Below are positions 49,411-57,784 of a stretch of 64,000 bases of DNA, piece after piece (the first letter of the stretch is position 1; every line of letters begins with the position of its first letter). A program made the position numbers and the translations under genes. This DNA comes from Pseudomonas reinekei. GTDB lineage: Bacteria; Pseudomonadota; Gammaproteobacteria; Pseudomonadales; Pseudomonadaceae. Under the pieces are notes generated by a model. That model saw only the letters and a list, made by a program, of their open reading frames with translations, did no database searches and was not told the DNA's origin. The stretch lies in NCBI RefSeq assembly GCF_001945365.1, contig NZ_MSTQ01000014.1, positions 62,001-126,000 of the forward strand, written 5' to 3'.

Positions 49411-50727
49411 ATGAATGCAGTAATTGCCGCGGTTGGCGTCATGCTGGTACTCAGTCTGTCCCGCGTGCATGTGGTGATTGCGCTGATCGTGGGTGCGCTG
49501 GTGGGCGGTTTGACCGGTGGCCTGGGCATCGACGCGACCCTCAAAGCCTTCAACAGCGGCCTCGGCGGCGGGGCGACCGTGGCGTTGTCCTACGCGCTGC
49601 TCGGTGCTTTCGCGGTGGCGATTGCCAAGTCCGGCATGGCCCATGCGCTGGCCGACAAGGTGCTGGCGATGGTCGATCGCCAGCACGCCACGGGCGGTGG
49701 CCAGGTCAAATGGTTGTTGATCGGTCTGCTCTGGGTCGTGGCCATTGCCTCGCAGAATATCTTGCCGATACATATCGCCTTCATTCCATTGCTGGTGCCG
49801 CCGCTTCTCTACGTGCTGACCAAGCTGCAACTGGATCGCCGGTTGATCGCCTGTGTGATTACCTTCGGCCTGATCACCCCGTACATGTTCCTGCCGGTGG
49901 GCTTCGGCAACATTTTCCTCAATGAAATCCTGCTGGCCAACGTCGCCCGCAGTGGCGTGGACATCAGCGGCATCAACGTCACCCACGCCATGGGTATTCC
50001 GGCGCTGGGCATGGTGGCGGGCTTGCTGATCGCGTTCATCAGTTACCGCAAGAAGCGTGTCTACGACCTGAAAAAGATCGAGCAAGTCGAGCAGGTTGCG
50101 GTGCGGTACAACCCGATGAGCCTGATGGTGGCGGGTGCGGCGATTGCCGCAGCCTTCATTGTCCAGTTGCTGCTGGATTCGATGATTATTGGCGCGCTGG
50201 CCGGTTTCCTGATTTTCTCGGTCTCGGGCATCGTCAAATGGCGCGACACCGACGACCTGTTCACCGAAGGCATGAAGATGATGGCGATGATCGGCTTCAT
50301 CATGATCGCCGCCTCGGGCTTCGCCGAAGTGATGAAGGCCACCGGCGAGGTGCAGACGCTGGTCGAATCGTCGGCCGCGTACATCGATCACAGCAAAGGC
50401 ATCGGTGCCTTGCTCATGTTGCTGGTGGGCTTGCTGGTGACCATGGGCATCGGCTCGTCGTTCTCCACGGTGCCGATCCTGGCGGCGATTTTTGTGCCGT
50501 TGTGCGTGCAACTTGGCTTCAGCCCGATTGCCATCGTGTGCATCGTCGGCACCGCCGGCGCCCTCGGTGACGCCGGTTCGCCGGCTTCGGACTCGACCCT
50601 CGGCCCGACCTCCGGCCTGAACATCGACGGCCAGCACCACCACATCTGGGACACCGTGGTCCCGACCTTCCTGCACTACAACCTGCCGCTGCTGGCGTTT
50701 GGCTGGGTGGCCGCGATGGTGCTGTAA
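49411..50727 (+). CDS. Na+/H+ antiporter-family (NhaC/GntP-like ion-transporter superfamily) permease
   Basis: A 438-residue membrane protein with about 11-12 hydrophobic segments, starting MNAVIAAVGVMLVLSLSRVH behind a GAGG site. VALSYALLGAFAVAIAKSG, NILPIHIAFIPLLVPPLLYV, FSTVPILAAIFVPLCVQLGF and GTAGALGDAGSPASDSTLGP are characteristic of the IT-superfamily antiporter-like family seen in many proteobacteria. It is divergent from one chemoreceptor gene and runs into another. The substrate is unknown; amino acid or organic acid transport is as likely as cation exchange. Confidence 0.83.
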   Translation: MNAVIAAVGVMLVLSLSRVHVVIALIVGALVGGLTGGLGIDATLKAFNSGLGGGATVALSYALLGAFAVAIAKSGMAHALADKVLAMVDRQHATGGGQVKWLLIGLLWVVAIASQNILPIHIAFIPLLVPPLLYVLTKLQLDRRLIACVITFGLITPYMFLPVGFGNIFLNEILLANVARSGVDISGINVTHAMGIPALGMVAGLLIAFISYRKKRVYDLKKIEQVEQVAVRYNPMSLMVAGAAIAAAFIVQLLLDSMIIGALAGFLIFSVSGIVKWRDTDDLFTEGMKMMAMIGFIMIAASGFAEVMKATGEVQTLVESSAAYIDHSKGIGALLMLLVGLLVTMGIGSSFSTVPILAAIFVPLCVQLGFSPIAIVCIVGTAGALGDAGSPASDSTLGPTSGLNIDGQHHHIWDTVVPTFLHYNLPLLAFGWVAAMVL

Positions 50728-50740
50728 CCCCGCAATCCAT

Positions 50741-50832
50741 CCTGTGGGCGCGAGCCTGCTCGCGAAAGCGTCGGCACTTTCAGCATCTATGTGACTGACA
50801 GGCCGTCATCGCGAGCAGGCTCGCTCCCACAG
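50741..50832. repeat. REPIN
   Basis: CCTGTGGGCGCGAGCCTGCT and the inverted GCGAGCAGGCTCGCTCCCAC stand about 50 bases apart between the antiporter-like gene and the second chemoreceptor gene. Confidence 0.88.
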
Positions 50833-50908
50833 CGACCGCGTTCAACTTTTGAATTGGCCTGCCGTTAAAGCTTTTAACCACGCCAACAAAATCAAAAGAG
50901 TGAACGTC

Positions 50909-52591
50909 ATGCGCATGAGCCTGAAGGCTAAAGTCCTGTCCCTTGCCGTCCTCCCTGTGTTGCTCTTCGCGCTGATTATCAGCCTGACCACCTTGTTCAT
51001 CCTGCAAGGCCAGGCCCGCCAAGAGGTCGAGGTCACCCGCGAGCGCCTGCTCAGCGATGCCAAGTCGACCCTGCAAAGTTATGTTGCCGTGGCGATGACC
51101 ACGATCAAGCCGCTGTACGACGCTGCCGCGCAGGGCGATGACGCGGCGCGGGCGCAGGCCATCAAGTTGCTGTCGAACATCACCTACGGCAAGGACGGTT
51201 ACTTCTTCGGCTACGACTCCAACACCGTGCGTCTGTTCAAGGCCAAAGATCCTGAGGGTGTGGGCAAAAGTTTCAAGGAAAACCGCGATCCCAACGGTGT
51301 TTACGTCAACCGCGACCTGGTGAAAGTCGCCCAGGACGGTACGCACTACCTGCAATACAGCTCGCCGTTGCCGGGCAATAACAAGGTGCTGGTGCCCAAG
51401 CTCGGTTACACCGAATACCTGCCGAAGTGGGACATGGCGGTGGGTACGTCGGTCAACCTTGACGGTATCGAAGCGCAAGTTGCCGTGGTCGAGGCCAAGG
51501 TTCAGGAGCGCATGCAAGGCGTGGTGCTGAGCATCGTCGGCGTGGCCGTGGTGGTGCTGGTGCTGCTCGCCGCAGCCGGGATGCTGTTGGCCAACACCAT
51601 TCTGCGCCCGCTTAACGAGATGAAAGCCAACCTCGACGACATCGCGGCGGGCGAGGGTGACCTGACCCGTCGCCTGAACATCACCAGCCAGGATGAGCTG
51701 GGCCAACTGGCCGGCTCGTTCAACCGCTTCGTCGACAAGATCCATGGCCTGGTGCGCCAGATCACCGAAATGACTTCACAGCTGACCGGGCTGGTGACCC
51801 AGGTGTCCGACCAGGCCAACCGTTCCGACCAGGCCATGGAGCGTCAGCGTCACGAGACCGATCAGGTCGCCACGGCGATCAACCAGATGTCCGCCGCCGC
51901 CCAGGAAGTGGCCAAGAGTGCACAAAATGCCGCGGTTGCCGCGCAGCAGACCGATGAAGAAGGACAGGCCGCCAAGCGTGTGGTGGCGGGCAGCATCGTC
52001 AAGATTCATGCGTTGGTGGATGACATTCGCAGCAGCGGCGTGTCGTTGGACAGCCTGCAAAAAGACGTGTCGTCGATTGTCAGCGTGCTCGGGGTGATCC
52101 GCTCGATCGCCGAGCAGACTAACCTGCTGGCACTCAACGCGGCCATCGAAGCGGCTCGCGCCGGTGAGGCCGGGCGCGGCTTTGCGGTGGTGGCCGATGA
52201 AGTACGGGCGCTGGCCAGCCGTACGCAGATCAGCACTCAGGAAATCCAGGGCATGATCGATCGCTTGCAGGCCGGCACCCAATCGGCGGTGGAAGCCATG
52301 CGCCGTTCCAGCGAGGCCGGTGACGGCACGTCCGCGCAAGCCAACGAGGCGGGTGCCTCGCTCGATACCATGGCGCAGTTGATCGCTACCATCAATTCGA
52401 TGAACGCTCAGATCGCCAGCGCCGCCGAGGAGCAGACGGCCGTGGCCGAAGAGATCAACCGCAGCGTCCACCAGATTGCGGTGGCGGTCGACAACGTCGC
52501 GGATGAAACCCAACTGGGCGCGCAAACCTCGCGCAGCCTGGCGGACCTTGGGCAGCGGCTGGGCAGTCTGGTCGGCCAATTCCGCATCTGA
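50909..52591 (+). CDS. Methyl-accepting chemotaxis protein with single-Cache (sCache_2) domain
   Basis: A 560-residue receptor. Membrane segments at 12-32 (LPVLLFALIISLTTLFILQG) and about 205-225 (VVLVLLAAAGMLLANTILRP) enclose a roughly 165-residue single-Cache sensor with NITYGKDGYFFGYDSNTVRL, DPNGVYVNRDLVKVAQDG and LPKWDMAVGTSVNLD. HAMP and the signalling hairpin SIAEQTNLLALNAAIEAARA follow. sCache_2 receptors such as McpP respond to short carboxylates (acetate, propionate, pyruvate); a similar ligand is plausible here. ATG at 50909 is preferred over a TTG at 50849. Confidence 0.93.
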   Translation: MRMSLKAKVLSLAVLPVLLFALIISLTTLFILQGQARQEVEVTRERLLSDAKSTLQSYVAVAMTTIKPLYDAAAQGDDAARAQAIKLLSNITYGKDGYFFGYDSNTVRLFKAKDPEGVGKSFKENRDPNGVYVNRDLVKVAQDGTHYLQYSSPLPGNNKVLVPKLGYTEYLPKWDMAVGTSVNLDGIEAQVAVVEAKVQERMQGVVLSIVGVAVVVLVLLAAAGMLLANTILRPLNEMKANLDDIAAGEGDLTRRLNITSQDELGQLAGSFNRFVDKIHGLVRQITEMTSQLTGLVTQVSDQANRSDQAMERQRHETDQVATAINQMSAAAQEVAKSAQNAAVAAQQTDEEGQAAKRVVAGSIVKIHALVDDIRSSGVSLDSLQKDVSSIVSVLGVIRSIAEQTNLLALNAAIEAARAGEAGRGFAVVADEVRALASRTQISTQEIQGMIDRLQAGTQSAVEAMRRSSEAGDGTSAQANEAGASLDTMAQLIATINSMNAQIASAAEEQTAVAEEINRSVHQIAVAVDNVADETQLGAQTSRSLADLGQRLGSLVGQFRI

Positions 52592-52605
52592 CCAGCAACA
52601 CCCCA

Positions 52606-52674
52606 CTGCAGGAGCCGGCTTGCTGGCGATAGCGCCCTCGAGGACGCCATCGCCAGCAAGCCGGCTCCTACGGT
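52606..52674. repeat. REPIN overlapping the 3' end of the LysR gene
   Basis: CTGCAGGAGCCGGCTTGCTG is mirrored by CAGCAAGCCGGCTCCTACGG. The outer end supplies the LysR stop codon (52668-52670 on the minus strand), so the element was inserted at, or recruited as, the end of the coding sequence. Confidence 0.88.
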
Positions 52675-53603
52675 CTATCCCAGTACGGCACCTCGCCAAA
52701 GCACTCGACAAAGTAGTCAATCACCGTCCTGACCTTCACCGACAAGCGTCGGCTGCCGGGCCAGAGCACGGCGATCTGCTGTGGCTCCAGGCTGTTGGAG
52801 ACCTGATAGCTCCCCAGTACCGGTACCAGCGTGCCGTTGCGTACCGACTCACCAATCAACCATGACGGAAACATCACCAGACCCAACCCCTGTTCGGCGG
52901 CTTGCGTCAGGGTGTCAGCGTGGTTGCCGGTGAGCGGTCCTTTCACCGAATAGGGTACCCACGGCTGGGTGTCCTTGCGGAAAAACCAGCGCTGCAGGCC
53001 AGACACGCCTTTGTAGGCCAGGCACTGGTGCCTGGTGAGTTCGTCGGGATGTTCGGGCGTGCCGTGGCGTTTCAGGTAAGCCGGGCTCGCCGCGACCTGA
53101 AAGCGCTGCGGTGCCAGAACCCGCGCCTGCAGGCTGGAGTCGCGCAACGGGCCGATGCGAAACAGCAGGTCGGCGCCTTCCTGCAAAGGGGCGACGTAGC
53201 TGTCGGTCTGCTGGATATCCAGTTGCAACTTCGGATAACGCGCCCACAGTTGCCCCAGCCATGGTGTCAGGTGCCGCTGGCCGAAAACCACCGGCGCGTT
53301 GATACGCACCAGCCCGCTCGGCTCGCTTTGTTGTTCCAGTAACGCCTGCTCGGCTTCCTCCAGTTGCACCAGCACCCGTCGCGCGTGATCGCCCAGCACC
53401 CGGCCCGCTTCGGTGGGCGTAACGGCGCGGGTGTGGCGGTAGAGCAATTGCTGGCTGAGGGCCTGCTCCATCAATTGGATCTGCCGGGAAATCGAAGAGG
53501 GCGCCACCCCTTCGCGACGGGCGACCTCAGAAAAACTGCCGTGATCGAGTACCGAAACAAACAGCCGAAGCGCCTTGAATCCCAGTTCGTTGAAGCCGTG
53601 CAT
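52668..53603 (-). CDS. LysR-family transcriptional regulator
   Basis: A 311-residue LysR protein: HTH in LRLFVSVLDHGSFSEVARRE with GVAPSSISRQIQLMEQAL, then TRAVTPTEAGRVL, and the substrate-binding domain (VRINAPVVFGQRHLTPWLGQ, GADLLFRIGPLRDSSLQARV, EQGLGLVMFPSWLIGESVRN). ATG at 53603 is the natural start. It is divergent from two small DMT genes, which are the likely targets. Confidence 0.92.
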   Translation of the reverse strand: MHGFNELGFKALRLFVSVLDHGSFSEVARREGVAPSSISRQIQLMEQALSQQLLYRHTRAVTPTEAGRVLGDHARRVLVQLEEAEQALLEQQSEPSGLVRINAPVVFGQRHLTPWLGQLWARYPKLQLDIQQTDSYVAPLQEGADLLFRIGPLRDSSLQARVLAPQRFQVAASPAYLKRHGTPEHPDELTRHQCLAYKGVSGLQRWFFRKDTQPWVPYSVKGPLTGNHADTLTQAAEQGLGLVMFPSWLIGESVRNGTLVPVLGSYQVSNSLEPQQIAVLWPGSRRLSVKVRTVIDYFVECFGEVPYWDRP

Positions 53604-53715
53604 GGTCAATCCTGCTGTGCGAGTTTCGCAAAAGTGTTGTCCGGATCCTCCCATTTATCGCACAGCTATGCCAGACGATAATGCGCGCCATCGTTCCTTT
53701 ACGCAGGTGTTGACT

Positions 53716-54207
53716 ATGCAGGCTTCTGTTGATGATGTGAGTAGCGCAGCGGCGCCGGTCACCCGTTCCGGGCTACGGCTGTTGCTGCTGCCATTGGTGA
53801 TTCTGGCCGGTATGGGCCTTTCGGTGGAGGCCGGTCTGCTCGGGCCTTTGGGCGTTCAGGTGGGTCACTTGTGGGCGACCTTGAGCATTTTTGGCGTGGG
53901 CTCGGCGATTCTGTTTTTCCTGCTCTTGCTCAGCGGCCCGCGAAAGGGCCCGGCCTTTAGTGAGCTGCCGCGCTGGCAATTGATCGGTGGTTTTCTCGGG
54001 CCGATCTATGTGGTGGTGCTGACGCTGGCCACCCCGCACATCGGTATCGCGATGACCATGATCGCGATTCTGTCCGGGCAGGTCGGCAAGAGTGTCTTGA
54101 TCGACCATTTCGGCTGGTTCGGCGCCACACGCAAAAAGGTGAACGGTGAACGTTGGCTGGCCTTGCTGCTGATTGTCGCGGCACTTGTCCTGATTGCTCG
54201 GGGGTAA
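53716..54207 (+). CDS. Small DMT-family membrane protein (DUF606/YdcZ-like), subunit A
   Basis: A 163-residue protein with about five hydrophobic segments (LRLLLLPLVILAGMGLSVEA, HLWATLSIFGVGSAILFFLL, GGFLGPIYVVVLTLATPHIG, MTMIAILSGQVGKSVLIDHF, WLALLLIVAALVLIARG). This is half the size of a full DMT transporter and matches the DUF606 family. ATG at 53716 is preceded by AGGTG. It overlaps its partner by one base, so the two probably form a heteromeric transporter. Substrate unknown. Confidence 0.83.
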   Translation: MQASVDDVSSAAAPVTRSGLRLLLLPLVILAGMGLSVEAGLLGPLGVQVGHLWATLSIFGVGSAILFFLLLLSGPRKGPAFSELPRWQLIGGFLGPIYVVVLTLATPHIGIAMTMIAILSGQVGKSVLIDHFGWFGATRKKVNGERWLALLLIVAALVLIARG

Positions 54208-54665
54208 TGATGAGTCTGATTATTTTGTTGGCGGTGGTGGTGGCTGCCGGTGCGGTGTTGAGTGTGCAGGCGGCGATCAATGGGCGCCTGGGTGAAACGG
54301 TGGGTGTGCTGCGCAGCAGTTTGCTGACCTTCGTGGTGGGCACGGTGTTGACCGGGTTGCTGATTGTGTTTTTTGAGCCGGCGCAGGCGATGAGTCTGCT
54401 GGATGTGCCGAAGTGGCAACTCAGCGGAGCGCTGTTTGGGGTCGTCTACATGATGGTCATGGTTGGCGCGGTGCCGCGAGTGGGGGCTGCGGTGGCGACG
54501 GTAGCGGTGATTGTCGGTCAGTTGGGGATGGGAATGTTGATCGATAATTTTGGCTGGTTGGGGAATCCAGCGATTGAGTTGTCCTGGAGTCGGGTGGTGG
54601 CGATGGTGCTTTTGGGGTTGGCTTTGGTGTTCATGTATCGCAGCAATAGTCGATCGGTTGGTTGA
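54207..54665 (+). CDS. Small DMT-family membrane protein (DUF606/YdcZ-like), subunit B
   Basis: A 152-residue partner of the previous gene, starting at the ATG that overlaps its stop codon (TAATG). Segments include LIILLAVVVAAGAVLSVQAA, NGRLGETVGVLRSSLLTFVV, GALFGVVYMMVMVGAVPRVG, VATVAVIVGQLGMGMLIDNF and AMVLLGLALVFMYRSN. The family motif of a Gly-rich, Gln-containing fourth helix recurs in both subunits (SGQVGKS, VGQLGMG). Confidence 0.83.
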   Translation: MMSLIILLAVVVAAGAVLSVQAAINGRLGETVGVLRSSLLTFVVGTVLTGLLIVFFEPAQAMSLLDVPKWQLSGALFGVVYMMVMVGAVPRVGAAVATVAVIVGQLGMGMLIDNFGWLGNPAIELSWSRVVAMVLLGLALVFMYRSNSRSVG

Positions 54666-54785
54666 TGTTATGGTCGGTTGGTCCGACAGATGCGCCGACC
54701 CGCACACAGGTCCGGCCGCAACTCCTACACTGTTTGAACGGGTGCTTCCTCAAGCCCCGACGACCACTGCCAAGGAGTCAGCGCC

Positions 54786-54944
54786 ATGACCGATGAACGT
54801 ACCTGCGACTGTCCGAAATGCAACTGCAAGCTTGGCGAGCATCCGATCGTGCGTCACGGCAAGCACTATTGCTGTGAGGCCTGCGCCAAGCACCACGAAC
54901 ACGGCGAAGCATGCAGCCATAAAGGCTGCAAGTGCGCTCACTGA
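54786..54944 (+). CDS. Bacterial metallothionein (SmtA/BmtA-type)
   Basis: A 52-residue protein: it starts MTDERTCDCPKCNCKLGEHP, continues IVRHGKHYCCEACAKHHEHG and ends EACSHKGCKCAH. It has ten cysteines (7, 9, 12, 14, 29, 30, 33, 43, 48, 50) and eight histidines, in the CxCxxCxC and CCxxC spacing of pseudomonad and cyanobacterial metallothioneins. It should bind zinc or cadmium in the cytoplasm. AAGGAG lies eight bases before the ATG. It stands alone between the DMT pair and the minus-strand small genes. Confidence 0.92.
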   Translation: MTDERTCDCPKCNCKLGEHPIVRHGKHYCCEACAKHHEHGEACSHKGCKCAH

Positions 54945-54975
54945 CAACGGCTGACCGCGCCCCGGAACGTGGAGC

Positions 54976-55254
54976 CTAGTCGCGCTCCACTTCCAGTTTC
55001 AGGCTATCATCGCCCAGCCGCTCACTGTGGCGAACGGTGCCGGTCAGGCGGCGTCCTTCGACCCTCAGCACCACGGTTTTCGCCTGATCCAGGTCTTCGG
55101 GCAACGGTGCCGGAATGCGCACGGCGAATCGGCTCAGGTCATGTTCGAGTTGTTCCAGGCCGACCCGGCATTCAGCGCTCTTGGTGATGCGGCCGAACAG
55201 CGTATCCAGTCCATAGTCCAGATGCGCAGGTTGGCTGATGGTTGTGCTTGCCAT
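54976..55254 (-). CDS. Small conserved hypothetical protein
   Basis: A 92-residue soluble protein (MASTTISQPAHLDYGLDTLF, then GRITKSAECRVGLEQLEHDL and SRFAVRIPAPLPEDLDQAKT). It is rich in charged residues with no membrane or metal motif. GGGGGACAGAAC precedes the ATG. I do not recognise the family. It starts 26 bases after the next small gene upstream, in the same direction. Confidence 0.7.
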   Translation of the reverse strand: MASTTISQPAHLDYGLDTLFGRITKSAECRVGLEQLEHDLSRFAVRIPAPLPEDLDQAKTVVLRVEGRRLTGTVRHSERLGDDSLKLEVERD

Positions 55255-55280
55255 GTTCTGTCCCCCGTACCCGCCGAATT

Positions 55281-55508
55281 TCAGTTCGCCGGCCGCCATT
55301 TGACGTTCTCCACCCCGAATTTCTCCGCCATCGGCTTGCTGGTCTTCTGCACTTTTTCGCGGCCAAAGCGCGGGATTCGTCCGACGCCTGCGTCGCAGCT
55401 CGCCCAATGCCAGGCCTCGGCGTTGTCCATCTTATCCAGACGGATAATGAACGACTTGGGGGCGCCATGAAGGGTGTATTCGATGACGAAAAGTTTTGCG
55501 TTGTTCAT
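55281..55508 (-). CDS. Small conserved Pseudomonas protein (probably DUF6555 family)
   Basis: A 75-residue protein: MNNAKLFVIEYTLHGAPKSF, IIRLDKMDNAEAWHWASCDA, GVGRIPRFGREKVQKTSKPM. It recalls a family common in Pseudomonas that I believe is DUF6555; function unknown. A GGAGG ribosome site lies five bases upstream of the ATG. Likely co-transcribed with the gene ending at 54976. Confidence 0.75.
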   Translation of the reverse strand: MNNAKLFVIEYTLHGAPKSFIIRLDKMDNAEAWHWASCDAGVGRIPRFGREKVQKTSKPMAEKFGVENVKWRPAN

Positions 55509-55647
55509 AAAGCCTTAGATCCTCCCTGTGTACTTAGAGGGATCGCGCGCCACTCGGAAAATTCATTCGAATTGTCGGACGGTGACGATCGCTGGCGGTG
55601 AGTGGGTGGCCTCGTTACCATGAAGCCTTCGCCAACCCCAATGATCA

Positions 55648-56439
55648 TTGACCATGGCCCTCGCTGCCCCGCCAGACCTGACCGATACCGATGTGCCGGT
55701 GCAACCGCTGGCGCGTTCTTATCCGCGCGGGTTGTTCATCGAGCCCCATGAGCATGCCTGGGGGCAGTTGCTGTATGCGATGAGCGGGGTGATGTGGGTG
55801 GAAACGCCCCATGAAGCATTGGTCGTGCCGCCGCAGCGGGCGGTGTGGTTGCCGCCTGGGATACCCCACGGGATTCGGGTGGTGTCGGACCTGCAAATGC
55901 GCAACATCTACCTGCGACCATCCCTGGCGGCAACGCTGGATGACCGTGTGCAGGTGATTGAAGTCGGTGGTTTGCTGCGCGAACTGATCGTTGGCCTGGT
56001 GGAGCAGGGCGATGATGGCGCCCCCGAATATTACGAGGCCCTGGTGGGACTGGCGCTGCTGGAGCTGAAGCGGGCGAGGCGCTCGTTGTTGAAAATCCCC
56101 CTGCCGGACGATTCCGACCGGCGTCTGATGAACCTGTGCCAGGCGGTGATGGCTGCGCCTTCGCTGGATATTTCGTTTGAACAACACGCGCAAAGCGCCG
56201 GTGCCAGCGTGCGCACGCTGGCACGGTTGTTCAAGGACGGTTTGGGCATGGGCTTTGCCGAATGGCGGCGACAGGTGCAATTGGCCACGGCGGTGGCCGA
56301 GTTGATTCAGGGCGTGCCCGTCAGTGCCATTGCGCGGCAATTGGGTTATTCGCCGAGCAGTTTCAGCGACATGTTTCGTCGGGCGCTGGGGGTTGCGCCG
56401 TCACAGTTTTCGGCGAGCCAGTCTCGGGACCCGTCCTGA
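55648..56439 (+). CDS. AraC-family regulator with N-terminal cupin domain
   Basis: A 263-residue regulator. The N-terminal cupin has FIEPHEHAWGQLLYAMSGVM, WVETPHEALVVPPQRAVWLP and GIPHGIRV; the C-terminal double HTH reads SFEQHAQSAGASVRTLARLF, GMGFAEWRRQVQLATAVAEL and AIARQLGYSPSSFSDMFRRA. ATG at 55648 or 55654 may start it. It runs in the same direction as the XapX and oxidoreductase genes and could control them. Confidence 0.9.
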   Translation: MTMALAAPPDLTDTDVPVQPLARSYPRGLFIEPHEHAWGQLLYAMSGVMWVETPHEALVVPPQRAVWLPPGIPHGIRVVSDLQMRNIYLRPSLAATLDDRVQVIEVGGLLRELIVGLVEQGDDGAPEYYEALVGLALLELKRARRSLLKIPLPDDSDRRLMNLCQAVMAAPSLDISFEQHAQSAGASVRTLARLFKDGLGMGFAEWRRQVQLATAVAELIQGVPVSAIARQLGYSPSSFSDMFRRALGVAPSQFSASQSRDPS

Positions 56440-56550
56440 CGAAAATCCTGTAGCCGCGCGTTTTGGCAGAAATTCAGAAGCGCTTGGCCGATGCGGGTCG
56501 ACGCTGCTCTTTAGACTTTGGCCATACCTCAACGGCCCACGGAGTCTGCC

Positions 56551-56724
56551 ATGAGCTACCTCATTTCACTGGTTATCGGTCTGGGTGTCGGCCTGCTTTA
56601 CGGCGCTCTGGATTTTCGTTCGCCCGCGCCGCCGGCCATCGCGCTGGTCGGATTGCTCGGCATGCTGGCCGGCGAAAAGATCTGGCCGATGGGCCGACAG
56701 CTGGTGGCTGGCTGGATCTCCTGA
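56551..56724 (+). CDS. XapX-domain small membrane protein
   Basis: A 57-residue protein, MSYLISLVIGLGVGLLYGAL followed by DFRSPAPPAIALVGLLGMLA and GEKIWPMGRQLVAGWIS. The two hydrophobic stretches joined by RSPAPPAIALVGLLG are the XapX signature. GGAG lies ten bases upstream. Function unknown. Confidence 0.88.
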   Translation: MSYLISLVIGLGVGLLYGALDFRSPAPPAIALVGLLGMLAGEKIWPMGRQLVAGWIS

Positions 56725-56754
56725 AAACGCTTCGCCTATTTGATGGATACCTTC

Positions 56755-57711
56755 ATGAAAGCATTACAGTTCGACAAAACCGGTGACCTTTCGGCCCTGC
56801 GCTATGTTGAGGTTGCGACCCCTGTTCCGGGTGCCGATGAGGTGTTGGTGGAGATCAAGGCTGCCGGCCTCAATCCCTCCGATGTAAAGAACGTGCTGGG
56901 GCGCTTTCCCTACACGACGCTGCCGCGGATTCCCGGTCGTGATTTCGCCGGGATCGTCGTTGAAGGCCCGCAGGCGCTGCTCGGTCAGCAGGTCTGGGGC
57001 ACCGGGCGGGAGCTGGGTTTCTTTGCCGATGGCTCCCATGCGCAGTTCGTCAAACTGCCGGCCAATGGTGTGGCACTCAAACCGACTCACTTGAGTTTCG
57101 CACAGGCCGCCAGTCTCGGCGTGCCGTACACCACCGCGTGGGATGCACTGGAGCGCAGCCTGGTGACCGCGCAAACCCGCTTGCTGGTGATCGGTGGCGG
57201 GGCGGTGGGCAGTGCAGCGCTGGCGTTGGCCAAGGTGCGGGGTGCCCAGGTGCTGGCGGCGGCGCGGCGACCGGAGCAGGTCAAGGAATTGCAGGCCCAG
57301 GGTTATCAAACCCTGCAACTGGACAAGCCCGAGGATCTGGGCGCGCAGGTGAATGCTGTATTCACCGGTGGCGCCGACGTGATTTTCGACACCACCGGTT
57401 TCTGGCTGCCGGCATCGGTGGCGGCGTTGGCCACGTTCGGGCGGATCGCAATCATCGCCGCACCGGTGGATGGCATGGTGCAGTTGCCGGCATTGGCGCT
57501 TTATCGCAAGGGTGGCTCGGTGGTGGGTATCAATTCGTTGCTGTATGGCGTGCAGGCTTGTGCGGCGATGCTTGATCAGTTCGGCAAATTTTTTGATGAG
57601 GATTTGTTGCCGCTGCCTTCGGGGTTGTTTGAATCGCCGCTGTCCGAGGGGCTTGAACGATATGCAGAGGTGAATCAGGGGGCTGGGGACAAGGTGATTT
57701 TGTTGCCTTGA
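56755..57711 (+). CDS. Zinc-type alcohol dehydrogenase / quinone oxidoreductase family protein (MDR)
   Basis: A 318-residue medium-chain reductase: MKALQFDKTGDLSALRYVEV, AAGLNPSDVKNVLGRFPYTT, IPGRDFAGIVVEG, LGVPYTTAWDALERSLV and the NADPH-binding LLVIGGGAVGSAALALAK near residue 145. There are no zinc-ligand cysteines, so it is a quinone- or enone-reductase-like member. I use the ATG at 56755; one at 56743 in frame is also possible, and neither has a strong ribosome site. Confidence 0.87.
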   Translation: MKALQFDKTGDLSALRYVEVATPVPGADEVLVEIKAAGLNPSDVKNVLGRFPYTTLPRIPGRDFAGIVVEGPQALLGQQVWGTGRELGFFADGSHAQFVKLPANGVALKPTHLSFAQAASLGVPYTTAWDALERSLVTAQTRLLVIGGGAVGSAALALAKVRGAQVLAAARRPEQVKELQAQGYQTLQLDKPEDLGAQVNAVFTGGADVIFDTTGFWLPASVAALATFGRIAIIAAPVDGMVQLPALALYRKGGSVVGINSLLYGVQACAAMLDQFGKFFDEDLLPLPSGLFESPLSEGLERYAEVNQGAGDKVILLP

Positions 57712-57757
57712 TGGCAGCCTGTCCGTTTCCTCGGTAACGCCGAGTCCTGTTGGCAAA

Positions 57758-57784
57758 CGCCTGGCGATGCTGATGTGCCAGGCG
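57758..57784 (+). terminator. Hairpin downstream of the oxidoreductase gene
   Basis: CGCCTGGC (57758-57765) and GCCAGGCG (57777-57784) form a perfect eight-base-pair stem with an 11-base loop, 47 bases after the stop codon. No U-tract follows. Confidence 0.45.

Noticed and set aside
49195..50676. Upstream extension of the dCache chemoreceptor frame to 1,209 codons
   Set aside because: It is the antisense of the antiporter-like gene, with low-complexity His/Arg/Gln-rich content. The AAGGA ribosome site and membrane anchor start at 49194.
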